The notes: generated by a model not told the origin, from the letters alone. A stretch of 64,000 nt of DNA from Pyrinomonadaceae bacterium (GCA_021228405.1 JAJQRF010000005.1:1-64000); one strand, 5' to 3'; positions 24,349 through 34,335 are shown, numbered from the stretch's first letter. Program-made: numbers and translations.

Positions 24349-25947
24349 CTAAGACTGCATCCGGGCTTCTTCGAGATCGAGCAAGCGTTCGTATTCTCTT
24401 AAAACTTCGTCGTCATAAGTTTTTTCGCGGCGCAGATTAAATAATTCGCGGCGGCGGTTGGCAACGAGTTCAAGAAATATTTGATTGAACTTTTCACGGG
24501 CGGCGTTGCGTTCCTTCGCGGTTTCTTCTTGCGAAACGATTTGTCTTTCACGATTGATCGTGTGCTGAAGCTGTTGAAAAAACCTCTTCAGTTTCGCATT
24601 ATTTTCGAGTTCTTCGGCGTAATTTTCCTGCAAATAATTGATCGAATGACTCGCCATCCGGCAACGAATGTCCGAAAGCTGAACTTCTTCGGGAATCTCG
24701 CGGTCGTCTTCGATCTTCAGCCAACGAATCAGAAACGGCATCGTCAAGCCCTGAAAAACGAGCGTTATCAAAATGACCACAAACGTGATGAAAAGAATCA
24801 GATTTCGATGCGGAAAAGGCGTTGTGCCGTCGCTCATCATCAACGGAACGGCAAGCGCGGAAGCGAGCGAAACGACTCCGCGCATTCCCGCCCAGCCGAC
24901 CAGAAAAACCATTTTCGGCGCAGGAAACGGCTCACGCTCACGAATCTTTTTGCTCAAAAGACGCGGCAGATACGTATTCGGATAAACCCACAAAATCCTG
25001 ATGACGATCGCCACTAAAGTTATCACGACCGAATAATAGATCGCCTCGCCGACCGAATATTCGCCGAGTCCGTCGATGATGAGCGGAAGCTGTAATCCGA
25101 TCAGGATAAAAACCAAACCGTTGAGTAAAAATACCAACGCGCTCCAAACACCGTTGGTTTGAATTCTGGTGCGGAAATCGAAAATCTTATGCGAACGGAA
25201 CGAGAGAAAAAGTCCGCCGCTGACGACTGCCAAAACGCCCGAAAAATGAAATTGCTCCGCCGTCAGATACATTATGTAAGGTGTCATCAGCGTCAGGATC
25301 GTGTCCACACTCGACGTGGTCGGCAAATATTTATGAATGGCGTAAAAGATAAGACCGACCGCGATGCCGATGGCGATTCCCATTATCGAAACGAGGAAAA
25401 AATTGACGACCGCCGTTTGAAAAACGAATTGTCCCGTCAGAATCGCCGCCAGCGCAAAGCGGAAAACGATCAAACTCGACGCGTCGTTGACCAGACTTTC
25501 GCCTTCCAGAATCGTTGTGATGCGTTTCGGAATCTTCAACCCTTTCAAAACCGATTGCGCCGCGACCGCGTCAGGCGGCGAGATGATTCCGCCGAGCAAA
25601 AATCCCAATGCAAGCGTAAATCCCGGAATCAGCGCGGACGAAACGAAAGCAACCGCCAATGAAGTAAAAAAGACCAAACCGAACGCGAGCAACGTGATCG
25701 GGCGTTTCCATTTCCAGAAATCATACCACGACGTAAACCAAGCCGCTTCATATAAAAGCGGCGGCAGAAAGATCATAAAGACTATTTCGGGACTCAGCGC
25801 AAATCGCGGCATTCCGGGGATGAAACCGATCACCAATCCGCCCAAAACGAGAAAGATCGGGTAAGAAACGCGCAGTTTTTGACTCAGCATATAGAGCAGA
25901 GCCATCGCAAACAACAACGCGAGAAAGATTAAGATAGTATGGTGCAT
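24349..25947 (-). CDS. CPA1-family sodium/proton antiporter
   Basis: A 532-residue integral membrane protein with about 12 helices. The CPA1 core motifs 'GGIISPPDAVAAQSVL' (ion-binding Asp region) and 'LEGESLVNDASSLIVFR' are plain, and 'GWAGMRGVVSLASALAVPL' is the later re-entrant region. A cytosolic C-terminal helix-rich tail (about 410-532) contains 'RERQIVSQEETAKERNAAREKFNQIF'. It exchanges Na+ or K+ for H+ across the inner membrane. It is monocistronic. Confidence 0.93.
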   Translation of the reverse strand: MHHTILIFLALLFAMALLYMLSQKLRVSYPIFLVLGGLVIGFIPGMPRFALSPEIVFMIFLPPLLYEAAWFTSWYDFWKWKRPITLLAFGLVFFTSLAVAFVSSALIPGFTLALGFLLGGIISPPDAVAAQSVLKGLKIPKRITTILEGESLVNDASSLIVFRFALAAILTGQFVFQTAVVNFFLVSIMGIAIGIAVGLIFYAIHKYLPTTSSVDTILTLMTPYIMYLTAEQFHFSGVLAVVSGGLFLSFRSHKIFDFRTRIQTNGVWSALVFLLNGLVFILIGLQLPLIIDGLGEYSVGEAIYYSVVITLVAIVIRILWVYPNTYLPRLLSKKIREREPFPAPKMVFLVGWAGMRGVVSLASALAVPLMMSDGTTPFPHRNLILFITFVVILITLVFQGLTMPFLIRWLKIEDDREIPEEVQLSDIRCRMASHSINYLQENYAEELENNAKLKRFFQQLQHTINRERQIVSQEETAKERNAAREKFNQIFLELVANRRRELFNLRREKTYDDEVLREYERLLDLEEARMQS

Positions 25948-26037
25948 TAACTCTTTAAGAAACGCTTTTGATTTTGGAATTTCGGCTTTTATTTTATTTC
26001 ACGGACGGCTGAAAAGTCTAATTTTTCTTTTCGTAAA

Positions 26038-26082
26038 TAAAAAAGCAACGGGTTTAGCGAAACTATTCCCGTTGCTTTTTTT
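26038..26082 (-). terminator. Intrinsic terminator after the M1/HEAT peptidase
   Basis: Arms AAAAAGCAACGGG and CCCGTTGCTTTTTT with T-runs on both sides. It lies 17 bp after the stop of 26099-28702. Confidence 0.92.
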
Positions 26083-26098
26083 ATTTTGTGAGTCTTAT

Positions 26099-28702
26099 TT
26101 ATTTTTTGATTGCTGCTTTAAATTGAGATTCATAAAAGTTTATCGCGTCTGCAAATTGCGGATTTTTTCCAAATTTAGCCTTCAACAGGTCGAAAGCTTC
26201 CTGCCCGCGCGGGTCGGCAATTTTGATAAAAGCTTGCATCCCGTTGAAAATTCCCTGAAAATCGTTGGTTTCGACGGATTTCTTAAAACTTTCAAAAACC
26301 AGCGGGAAAACTCGCGAGTCGCCTTTTCCGCTTGCCACAACAGCGTTCAAAGCGGCATTTCTGACCGCCACGGGTTGATTTTTGTCGTTCACGTATTTGA
26401 TCGCCAAATCCAGTCCGCGCGGCTCGCCCAGTTCAGCCAACCCGTTCAAACCCGCCGCACGGATGCGACCGCGCCACGATTCGGTATTGACCAATTTAAT
26501 CAGATTTTCGTAGGCTTTCGGACTCTTCGTGCGTCCCAAGGCTTCGGCTGATTGATCGATGATGAAATAGCTTTGATCGTTCAGATTCGAGATCAAAAGA
26601 TCGGCATATTTCGCGTCCCGCGTTTCGCCGAGCAGTTCGAGCGCATCGCCGCGAACGAAGTTGTTTTTATCCTTTGCGGCACGCAAGATTGCCTGTAACG
26701 CCGTATCGTCGATTCTGGCGGCAGGACGCGTTTGTCCCGGCGGCACATCGGGCGAATAGACATTCGCAACTTCCGAGAGAGCCGCACGGCGGATTCGCCA
26801 GAACGAATCTTTTTCCATCGAATTCAGAAACGCGGCAACGATCTTTTGCTTATCCGCTCCGGCGGCTTTTTTCGCAAGCTCCGCCATTGCCCAGCGTTTC
26901 CCGAGCACGTCTTTGTCGTTCGTCATTTGATAGATCAGGTCATCGACCGATTTTTCAAACTTTATTTCTTTGATAAGCGTTCCTTCAAAATCGAAATTGA
27001 CGAGCTTCGGTTTGACTGCCGAATCAAATGTGAAAACGTTTTCGGCTTGCGGTTTCAGCCATACTCTTTCGATTCGGTTGTCGATCTCGACATCGACGTA
27101 GGTCTGAAAAAATTCGACCTGCGGATATTCATTTTTCGGATCGGTCTTTTGCGTCTGTTTGACGTTGAGCGTTAATTGTTTCTTCGCTTCGTCGTAGTTT
27201 TGCGTGACTTCAAAGATCGGATGTCCCATTTTGTAAAGCCATTGATCGAAAAACCAATCCATCGACTGACCGCTCGCTTCTTCGATGGCGATTCGCAAAT
27301 CTTCGGTCGAAACGGGCTGATGCGCGTTTTGCGTCAGATAGCGGTTGAGCGATTTGAAAAACATTTCGTCGCCGAGATGTTTTCTGAGCATATGCAAAAC
27401 CGCCGCGCCGCGCGGATAAGCATAATTGTCGAAAAGCGCGTCCTTGTCGGCATAATTTTTCGTGACGATCGGGCGGCGATAACCCTGATTCCACGAACCG
27501 AAATAATTATTTTGATTGCCGCGCACGTTGTTGTAGAGAAAATCTTCGTGACCTTTCGATTTTTCGTGATAGAGCGCATCGAAATAGGTTGCAAACGATT
27601 CGTTCAGCCAAATCTGTCCCCAATCGCGGGTCGTCACGTAATCGCCGAACCACTGATGCGCAAGCTCGTGCGCTTGCAGCGAATCCGAATCCTGATCGAT
27701 GAGTGTGCGTTCGTCGTGAATCATTTCCTCGATCTGCGTCGTCGCGGAAATGTTTTCCATTCCGCCGCCGAAATCTTCGACCATCGTTTGCGCATATTTC
27801 GGATACGGATATTTTACGCCGGTAATTTCCGAGAAAAATTTGACCATATCGACAATATTTTTCGTCGTCGCGGCGACCTCTTTTTGCTCGTTCTTATAAC
27901 CGTAGGCATAAACGGGAATTCCCTGGTATTCGCCGTTTTTGATCTCGGCATATTCGCCGACGACGATCGAGGTCAGATAATTGCTGTATGGAATGTCCAT
28001 TTTCCAGTAAAAAGTTACCGTTCCGTCGCTGTTTTCCTTTTTCGACATCAGTTTGCCGTTTGAAACGACGAAATATTTTTTATCGACGGTCGCTTTCAAT
28101 TCGGAAGTGCGGAAATCGTTCGGCGAATCGTATGACGGAAACCAATAGCGGTTAAATTCGGTTTCGCCCTGCGACCAAATCTGCATCGGTTTATTCGGAT
28201 TTTCATCGTTCGGTTTGATAAAACGGAGTCCACGCCCAAAACTCCCGATCGATGTTTCCGTATCTTCAACCTTGTTAACGTAAGCCGTGCGGTAATCGAT
28301 CTTCACGGAAACGTCCTCGCCGACCTTGTAAACGCGGTCGAGTATTATTTCCAGATTATTGTCTTCGGCTCCCTGCTTGTAATTGAATTTCAAAGCTTTT
28401 CCGTCCGCCTTCGTCACGGAAACGATCTGCATCTGCGCTGCGTCGAGCGTGATCTTATCTGTATTTTTGAATGGCGCAAGCGTCACGACCGTGTTGCCGT
28501 AAGCCGATTCCTTATCCCAATCGAACCGCAGATCGATGGCGACGTGCTTAATATCAACATCGCGCGACCGCACCCAATTGACGGGCGGAAGCTTTTTGAC
28601 CTCGTTCGCCGGCGGCGTTTGTGCCGAAACGAACGTCGAAAACATCAGAATAAATGCGAATAAGAATGCCGCAAACGGCAGGCGAAAAAGTTTTCTGTTC
28701 AT
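26099..28702 (-). CDS. Secreted M1 aminopeptidase with C-terminal HEAT-like repeats
   Basis: An 867-residue exported protein with a signal peptide ending near 'STFVSAQTPP'. The M1 elements are in order: substrate motif 'GGMENISATTQ' (a GAMEN variant), zinc site 'HELAHQWFGD' (about residue 345) and third ligand in 'WLNESFATYF'. Residues of about 600-867 form HEAT/armadillo-like repeats such as 'AILRAAKDKNNFVRGDALELLGE' and 'PVAVRNAALNAVVASGKGDS'. It probably trims N-terminal residues from peptides outside the cytosol. Its presence beside another M1 enzyme and an Xaa-Pro peptidase suggests active peptide scavenging. Confidence 0.92.
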   Translation of the reverse strand: MNRKLFRLPFAAFLFAFILMFSTFVSAQTPPANEVKKLPPVNWVRSRDVDIKHVAIDLRFDWDKESAYGNTVVTLAPFKNTDKITLDAAQMQIVSVTKADGKALKFNYKQGAEDNNLEIILDRVYKVGEDVSVKIDYRTAYVNKVEDTETSIGSFGRGLRFIKPNDENPNKPMQIWSQGETEFNRYWFPSYDSPNDFRTSELKATVDKKYFVVSNGKLMSKKENSDGTVTFYWKMDIPYSNYLTSIVVGEYAEIKNGEYQGIPVYAYGYKNEQKEVAATTKNIVDMVKFFSEITGVKYPYPKYAQTMVEDFGGGMENISATTQIEEMIHDERTLIDQDSDSLQAHELAHQWFGDYVTTRDWGQIWLNESFATYFDALYHEKSKGHEDFLYNNVRGNQNNYFGSWNQGYRRPIVTKNYADKDALFDNYAYPRGAAVLHMLRKHLGDEMFFKSLNRYLTQNAHQPVSTEDLRIAIEEASGQSMDWFFDQWLYKMGHPIFEVTQNYDEAKKQLTLNVKQTQKTDPKNEYPQVEFFQTYVDVEIDNRIERVWLKPQAENVFTFDSAVKPKLVNFDFEGTLIKEIKFEKSVDDLIYQMTNDKDVLGKRWAMAELAKKAAGADKQKIVAAFLNSMEKDSFWRIRRAALSEVANVYSPDVPPGQTRPAARIDDTALQAILRAAKDKNNFVRGDALELLGETRDAKYADLLISNLNDQSYFIIDQSAEALGRTKSPKAYENLIKLVNTESWRGRIRAAGLNGLAELGEPRGLDLAIKYVNDKNQPVAVRNAALNAVVASGKGDSRVFPLVFESFKKSVETNDFQGIFNGMQAFIKIADPRGQEAFDLLKAKFGKNPQFADAINFYESQFKAAIKK

Positions 28703-28932
28703 AGATTTTTACAAATAGGTTAATTTCCACGGTTTATAACGTCACCCGGAAAAAATAGTTTCAAGGCTTTCTTTTTTTACGAAACAACATTTTCAATCGA
28801 AAATGAAATGCGAACGGTTATTCAAATGAAACGGGACGATCTTTTTATGAACCGCACAAATTCCCGAAACGGATTTCGGTCGCGGATGCTGATGAATCAA
28901 ATTTGCATTAAAATACGGCGCGTTTTTTAAGA

Positions 28933-29010
28933 ATAAAAGTTCAGAGTCCCGCCTTCAGGCGGCTTTATCTCAACGAAAAGCCTTCTGAAGAAGGGACTCT
29001 GAACTTTTAT
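28933..29010. repeat. Dispersed structured repeat R2
   Basis: An outer stem of 18 bp is perfect: ATAAAAGTTCAGAGTCCC (28933-28950) and its complement (28993-29010). Inside are GCCTTCAGGCGG and GCCTTCTGAAGAAGG hairpin halves. It lies in the 332-bp gap between the DUF937 gene and the M1/HEAT peptidase gene; the rest of the gap (28703-28932) shows nothing. Confidence 0.9.
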
Positions 29011-29034
29011 CCGAATTAATTTAAGACTTCTTAC

Positions 29035-29646
29035 TTAACGATTAGTCATATATTTGAACGCCATCGAAGCGATGTCGTCCATCGCACTGCCGTCGCCGTC
29101 GCTGTCGAGCATTCTTTCAAGGAAGCTTCCCTGCGGCGATTGCTGAATCTGTTGCTGTTGTTGTCCGAGCATATTCTGTAAGCCGCTTGCGTCGAGTCCT
29201 TGTTCCTGTTTCTGTTTGCCGAGATAACCCATCACGATCGGCGCGAGAAACATCAAAATCTGCGCGACCTGTCCGATGTTCAAACCTGATTGCTGGCTGA
29301 CCTGTTGTGTCACATTTCCCTGATTTCCGCCGAAAATGTGACCGAGAATGCCGCCCGCATCAGCCTGACGCGGCGGCGGGGCGGCTTGCTGTCCGCCGAA
29401 GATCATTCCGGCAAGTCCGCCGAGGTTTCCCAAAATACTGCCGTCGTGGTCGTTGGTCAACGCGTTATCCAGATTTTGCGCGCCTTGCGGGGTCGAAGCA
29501 TTGTTCGCCAATCCGTTCAAAATCATCGGCAACGCCATCTGGATCGCCGAACTGACTGCCGAATGATCCGCACCGATATTCTGGCTGATCTGGTCAACCG
29601 CCTGATTTCCTTGATCTTGTCCTAATAAATCCTGTAAAGAAAACAT
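29035..29646 (-). CDS. DUF937 family protein
   Basis: A 203-residue, Gln- and Gly-rich protein. 'QDLLGQDQGNQAVDQISQNIGADHSAVSSAIQMALPMILNGLANNA' and 'VTQQVSQQSGLNIGQVAQILMFLAPIVMGYLGKQK' are duplicated DUF937/YidB-like helical units. A low-complexity 'QQQQQIQQ' stretch precedes the acidic tail 'MLDSDGDGSAMDDIASMAFKYM'. It has no signal peptide. Function unknown. A clear Shine-Dalgarno (GAGAGGAGAAAAA) precedes the ATG. Confidence 0.85.
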   Translation of the reverse strand: MFSLQDLLGQDQGNQAVDQISQNIGADHSAVSSAIQMALPMILNGLANNASTPQGAQNLDNALTNDHDGSILGNLGGLAGMIFGGQQAAPPPRQADAGGILGHIFGGNQGNVTQQVSQQSGLNIGQVAQILMFLAPIVMGYLGKQKQEQGLDASGLQNMLGQQQQQIQQSPQGSFLERMLDSDGDGSAMDDIASMAFKYMTNR

Positions 29647-29786
29647 ATATTTTTTCTCCTCTCTCTAAATTAAAATTTTCGGGGCTTTTGCAGATAATAA
29701 CAGATAACGAAAGTTTTGTCGTTTTAAATTTTCGTCTTTCGTGGTAATTTTTGAAAAGATTCATTTCACTTCCCGAAATTAAACAA

Positions 29787-31799
29787 ATGCCTTTTTATAT
29801 TCCTGATTTTATAAAATTTCTAATAATTTTCTGTTCCATTTTCAGCGCATTTTCCTGCCGCGAAAAGACCGTCGAACGTCAACCTTTTTCAAAAGTAACG
29901 ACTTTTGCGGGCTTGCAGGACAAATTCGGCGAGCCTTTCGGCGTTGCCGTCAAAGGCGGCGAAATCTACGTTTCCGACGGCGAAAAAGGCGTGATCTTTC
30001 GCGTTTCCAAAGACGGAAAACTTGCCGTTTTGACCGACAAACTCGACACGCCTTCGCAAATCGCCTTCGACCGAAACGGCGATCTGATCGTTGCCGATGC
30101 GGGTTCGCACACCGTCAAAAAAGTTAAGCCAAGCGGCGAAGTTGAGCTTGTCGCAGGATCGGAAAACCGTCAGGGCTTTCAGGATGGCAACGCGAAAACC
30201 GCGCTTTTCAACGCGCCGATCGGAGTTGCCGTTTCGGAAGATAAAATTTTCGTCGCCGACACCTACAACGACCGCATCCGCGTCATCGAAAACGGCACGG
30301 TTTCAACGCTTGCGGGCGAAAAACAAGGCTACGGCGAAGGCATCGGAAGTTCGGCGCAGTTCGACACGCCGAACGGTCTGGCGGTTTGGACGGACGGCAG
30401 AATTTTGGTCGCCGACACGGGAAACCGCCGCGTCCGCGTCATCGAAACGAACGGCGCAACGTGGACTTTGACGGGCAACGGAAACGAGGATTGGAAAGAC
30501 GGAAAACTCGAAAATGCGGTTTTCGTGCGCCCGACCGCACTCACTGTGGCAGATTCGGGAGCGGTTTTCGTCACCGACGGCAATGCAATTCGCTCGCTCG
30601 GTGCGCGGAGTTTTCCGCTGGTCGAAACGATCTCGAACGATTGGCGCGGCTTTTCGGATGGCGAACTTTTGCGTGCAAAATTCAACCGTCCGAGCGGGCT
30701 GGCGTTCGACTCAAACGGAAATCTTTTCGTTGCCGACAGCGAAAATCAGGTTTTACGCGTTTTTTCAGGCGCGGAGATCGGCAAGCAAATCACGTTTGAA
30801 GACAAACAAAATCTGCGCTTCAAACCCGAAGAATTCAGAAAATCAGCCGAACCGCGCTGGACTTACGACCCGCCGACCGCAAGGCGCGAAATTGCCGGAA
30901 CGCTCGGCGAAGTGCGTGGCGAGATCGTCGCAGGAAAACAGGCTTGGTTTCACAACGGCTTGGACATCGCGGGTGGTTACGGCGAAACGGCGCGTTTTAT
31001 CCGCGACGAAAAAGTTCTCCAACCCGTCGCCGCCGAAGGTTTCGACGGACTGCGCGAACGCCTGCGGATGCCGACCGTCGGCTACATCCACATTCGCCTC
31101 GGACGCGACAGGGAAAATAAAATTTTCGACGATCCGCGCTTTCAATTTTCAAAAAATGAAAGCGGAAAACTCACGGGAATCCGTGTTCCGCGCGGCTCGA
31201 AATTCAAAGCCGGACAGCCGCTCGGAACGCTCAATTCCTTCAATCACGTTCACTTGATCGCCGGACGCGTCGGCGCGGAAATGAATGCGCTCGACGCTTT
31301 GATCCTGCCCGGAATCTCCGACACGGTCGCGCCGAAGATCGAAAAAATTTCATTATTTAACGAAATTTGGTCGCCGTTTGAAACCGCGAATGCAAATTTG
31401 CGTATTAGCCTCAGCGGAAAAACACGCATCGTCCTGCGCGGGTTCGACCAGATGAACGGCAACGAATCGCGCCGCAAACTCGGAATTTACAAGCTTGGTT
31501 ATCAAATTCTGCGCGAAGACGAAACGCCCGTCGGCGATAAAAAATGGACGATCTCCTTCGACCGAACGCCCGATGAAAAAGCCGTTCCGTTCGTCTACGC
31601 AGCGGGCAGTAAATCGGGATATTCGCCCGAAACGATCTTTAATTACATCGTGACCAACGAAGTAAACGGCGACAGTTTCCGCGAAGACTTTTTCGATGCT
31701 TCCGCGCTCGAAAACGGAAATTATATTTTACGAACGTTCGCCGCCGATTTTTTCGGCAATTCCGCATCGGAAGATATTAAATTTGAGGTTAAAAAATGA
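29787..31799 (+). CDS. Lipoprotein with NHL beta-propeller and degenerate M23-like domain
   Basis: The ATG at 29787 gives a lipoprotein signal 'FLIIFCSIFSAFSC'. Residues of about 40-350 form an NHL propeller with five or six blades ('GVAVKGGEIYVSDGEKGVIFRV', 'IFVADTYNDRIRVIENGTV', 'ILVADTGNRRVRVIE', 'LFVADSENQVLRVF'). The C-terminal half contains 'HNGLDIAGGYG' and 'GTLNSFNHVHLIAG', matching the HxGxD and HxH spacing of LytM/M23 peptidases. The protein could therefore bind or process peptidoglycan at the cell surface. This pairing is unusual. It overlaps the Xaa-Pro peptidase start by 4 bp (ATGA), so the two genes are translationally coupled. Confidence 0.75.
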   Translation: MPFYIPDFIKFLIIFCSIFSAFSCREKTVERQPFSKVTTFAGLQDKFGEPFGVAVKGGEIYVSDGEKGVIFRVSKDGKLAVLTDKLDTPSQIAFDRNGDLIVADAGSHTVKKVKPSGEVELVAGSENRQGFQDGNAKTALFNAPIGVAVSEDKIFVADTYNDRIRVIENGTVSTLAGEKQGYGEGIGSSAQFDTPNGLAVWTDGRILVADTGNRRVRVIETNGATWTLTGNGNEDWKDGKLENAVFVRPTALTVADSGAVFVTDGNAIRSLGARSFPLVETISNDWRGFSDGELLRAKFNRPSGLAFDSNGNLFVADSENQVLRVFSGAEIGKQITFEDKQNLRFKPEEFRKSAEPRWTYDPPTARREIAGTLGEVRGEIVAGKQAWFHNGLDIAGGYGETARFIRDEKVLQPVAAEGFDGLRERLRMPTVGYIHIRLGRDRENKIFDDPRFQFSKNESGKLTGIRVPRGSKFKAGQPLGTLNSFNHVHLIAGRVGAEMNALDALILPGISDTVAPKIEKISLFNEIWSPFETANANLRISLSGKTRIVLRGFDQMNGNESRRKLGIYKLGYQILREDETPVGDKKWTISFDRTPDEKAVPFVYAAGSKSGYSPETIFNYIVTNEVNGDSFREDFFDASALENGNYILRTFAADFFGNSASEDIKFEVKK

Positions 31800-33544
31800 A
31801 GAAATTACTTGTTTGCGCTTCCCTTCTTTCTTTTACGTTATCTGCGTTTCCGATCATAAATCGGGCTGAAACTCCCGATAAAGCATCGCCGAAAGCGATT
31901 CGCACCGCGCCGCCCGCGCCGAAGTTTTCGGATCAGGAACGGCAAAGCGAACTTGCCAAACGCCGTGCCGAAGTTTTCAAAAAAATGACGGCGAACAGCG
32001 TTTTTGTGATGCGCAGTGCCGAGCCGCGAAATTATGCGGGCGATGTCGATTTTATGTATCGGCAGGAAAATAATCTGTATTATCTGACCAATCTCAAACA
32101 AAACAACGCCACGTATGTTCTCGTCAAAAACGGCGAAAATATGGAAGAGTATTTATTCTTGCCGAAACGCAATCCGCAGTTTGAAACCTGGAACGGGCGA
32201 ATGTATTCAAACGAAGACGCGACCCGCATTTCGGGTTTGAAAAATATCATCGATGCCGCCGAAACGCTAAAATTTATGGAAGCGTTGAAAGAGAAAATTT
32301 CTTTCACTTCAAAAGACGGAAAAACTATTAGCGTCAATGCCGAAACACTTTATCTACAGCTTCCCAACGATGAATCGGACCCCGAAGGAATGGCGGAATT
32401 TCGGCGTGAAATGGAATTTTCCAAAAATATGAGCGGCTACAAGATCGAAAATGCGCGCCCGATCTTCGACGAACTGCGCCTCGTAAAATCGCCGTTCGAG
32501 CTGAAACTTCTGCAACACGCAATCGACATCACGACCGAGGCGCAGATGCGTTCGATGGCGATGGTCGGACGCGCCAAATGGGAATACGAAGTTCAGGCGG
32601 AAGTCGAATATACATTTCGCCGCCGCAATGCCGATTACTGGGGTTATCCGTCGATCGTCGGATGCGGACCGAACGCGACGACGCTTCATTATGTCGAATC
32701 GCAGGGCGCAATCGAACGGAATAATCTTTTATTAATGGATGTCGGCGCGGAATACGATCACTACACGGCGGATGTGACGCGGACTTTTCCGGTCAACGGC
32801 AAATTTTCAAAGGAACAGGCGGAAATCTATCGAATCGTTTACGACGCGCAGGAAGCCGCCGCGAGAACCATCAAACCCGGCGCAAGCTTCAGCGCACCGA
32901 GCCGCGCCGCCAGTTCGACGATCAAAAACGGCTTGGCAAAACTCGGTTTGATAACCGCGCCGGACGCGACTTTTGAAGCGACCTTTAACGGTCAAAAAGT
33001 TCCGATGCCGCAGTCCTCGCTTTGGTATATGCACGGTTGGGGACATTGGCTCGGGATGAACGTCCACGATGTCGGCGATTACGGAACGCCGATGAAGGAA
33101 GGAATGGTGATGACGAACGAACCCGGTATTTACATTCGCGAAGACGCGCTCGACTATATCGCCGACACGCCCGCGAACCGTCAATTTCTCGCCAAAGTTC
33201 GTCCTGTTTTTGAAAGATATAAAAACATCGGCGTTCGCATCGAAGACGATATGCTCGTTACGAAAACGGGCACGGAATGGATGACGAAAAATTTGCCGCG
33301 CAAATTGGAAGACATCGAAGCATTTATGCGGCGGGCTTCAAAGGAATTTCAATTCAGCAGTTTGCCGAAAAACGAAAATCCGCAATTTGCAGTGGTCGAT
33401 TTCGACACTAATCTGTTTCTGCCTTTTGAAACTTCGACCGATCGAATTTTGAGCGGCAGAACGATTCGCAAAGGCTGGATTTCAAGCGGCAAAGCGACGG
33501 CTTTGGCAGGTTTGAATCACGTCGGGCATTCACACGCCGAATAA
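31796..33544 (+). CDS. Secreted Xaa-Pro aminopeptidase (M24B)
   Basis: A 582-residue exported protein with a signal peptide ('MKKLLVCASLLSFTLSAFP'). It has an N-terminal creatinase-type domain and a C-terminal pita-bread M24 domain. The five metal ligands are visible: the two Asp in 'LLMDVGAEYDHYTADVTRTF', His in 'HGWGHWLGMNVHD', Glu in 'TNEPGIY' and Glu in 'GVRIEDD'. It removes N-terminal residues before proline. The tail beyond residue 510 ('FAVVDFDTNLFLPFETSTDRI') is an extra segment ending 'HVGHSHAE'. It is coupled to the upstream NHL/M23 gene. Confidence 0.92.
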   Translation: MKKLLVCASLLSFTLSAFPIINRAETPDKASPKAIRTAPPAPKFSDQERQSELAKRRAEVFKKMTANSVFVMRSAEPRNYAGDVDFMYRQENNLYYLTNLKQNNATYVLVKNGENMEEYLFLPKRNPQFETWNGRMYSNEDATRISGLKNIIDAAETLKFMEALKEKISFTSKDGKTISVNAETLYLQLPNDESDPEGMAEFRREMEFSKNMSGYKIENARPIFDELRLVKSPFELKLLQHAIDITTEAQMRSMAMVGRAKWEYEVQAEVEYTFRRRNADYWGYPSIVGCGPNATTLHYVESQGAIERNNLLLMDVGAEYDHYTADVTRTFPVNGKFSKEQAEIYRIVYDAQEAAARTIKPGASFSAPSRAASSTIKNGLAKLGLITAPDATFEATFNGQKVPMPQSSLWYMHGWGHWLGMNVHDVGDYGTPMKEGMVMTNEPGIYIREDALDYIADTPANRQFLAKVRPVFERYKNIGVRIEDDMLVTKTGTEWMTKNLPRKLEDIEAFMRRASKEFQFSSLPKNENPQFAVVDFDTNLFLPFETSTDRILSGRTIRKGWISSGKATALAGLNHVGHSHAE

Positions 33545-33566
33545 TTTTTCATTTGAAAGTCAAAAT

Positions 33567-33607
33567 AAAAGAGAAAGACCGATTTTGCAATTCGTCTTTC
33601 TCTTTTT
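33567..33607 (+). terminator. Intrinsic terminator of the NHL-peptidase operon
   Basis: AAAAGAGAAAGAC and GTCTTTCTCTTTTT arms with a T-run, 22 bp after the stop codon. Confidence 0.9.
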
Positions 33608-33675
33608 GTTTGACTTAGGGCTTAAAAAAAGCTAAACCAATTAATGTTTTGCAATTTGTTCGGGAGTAATCTGAA

Positions 33676-34335
33676 ATGAATAAAATTTACATCGCTTTGA
33701 GTCTGTGCGTTCTGTTTTTTGCTTCCTGCACGGTCAAATTCAATGATGAAGCCAAAACCGAAAACAAAGCCGCCGAAAAACCGTCGAATACGAACACGGC
33801 AAACGCCGTTTCCGAAGCCCCGAAAGACACTGCGAAAGGTGTCAACGTAAAAGTTTCCGACGATGTTTCCGAAGCGATTCCCGTGACTAAATCCGAGTGT
33901 TTGAGCGTTGACACGGGCGATAACGAGATCGTCAAAAATCAAACTTTCCCGATCGATTTCGCGCCTTTTACAAAATCCTGTTTCGTTACGTCGCACAATC
34001 CCGAATACGACGATCCGCCGATGGAAGCCGAATTTTCAATCTATAAAAACGGCGAAAGAGTTTTCGATTTTCCCGGTCAGTTCAACGGAGTGACGTTCGG
34101 TTGCTGGGTTGACGGCGTTGCATTCGAGGATTTGAACGACGATAATCTCAAAGACGTGATCGTGGTCGGAAAATGTTCCGCCAAAACTGCGCCGTATAAC
34201 GAAAATATGGTTTACGTGAACACGGGACGCGCGTTTACGACCGACGAGGACGCAAATTATAAGCTTTCGGATTTCAAGAAGATCAAGGAAATTACCGATT
34301 TTGTCAGAAAAAACCAGCAAACATTCTTCAAATAA
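33676..34335 (+). CDS. Lipoprotein of unknown function
   Basis: A 219-residue protein with a lipobox 'CVLFFASC' near residue 17, followed by a low-complexity Lys/Glu/Ala/Asn linker to about residue 60. The globular part has 'AEFSIYKNGERVFDFPGQFNG' and 'VAFEDLNDDNLKDVIVVGKC', an acidic Asp-rich strand pattern that resembles FG-GAP or calcium-binding folds but occurs once only. Its end overlaps the DAG-kinase-like gene by 35 bp, implying one transcript. Confidence 0.8.
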   Translation: MNKIYIALSLCVLFFASCTVKFNDEAKTENKAAEKPSNTNTANAVSEAPKDTAKGVNVKVSDDVSEAIPVTKSECLSVDTGDNEIVKNQTFPIDFAPFTKSCFVTSHNPEYDDPPMEAEFSIYKNGERVFDFPGQFNGVTFGCWVDGVAFEDLNDDNLKDVIVVGKCSAKTAPYNENMVYVNTGRAFTTDEDANYKLSDFKKIKEITDFVRKNQQTFFK

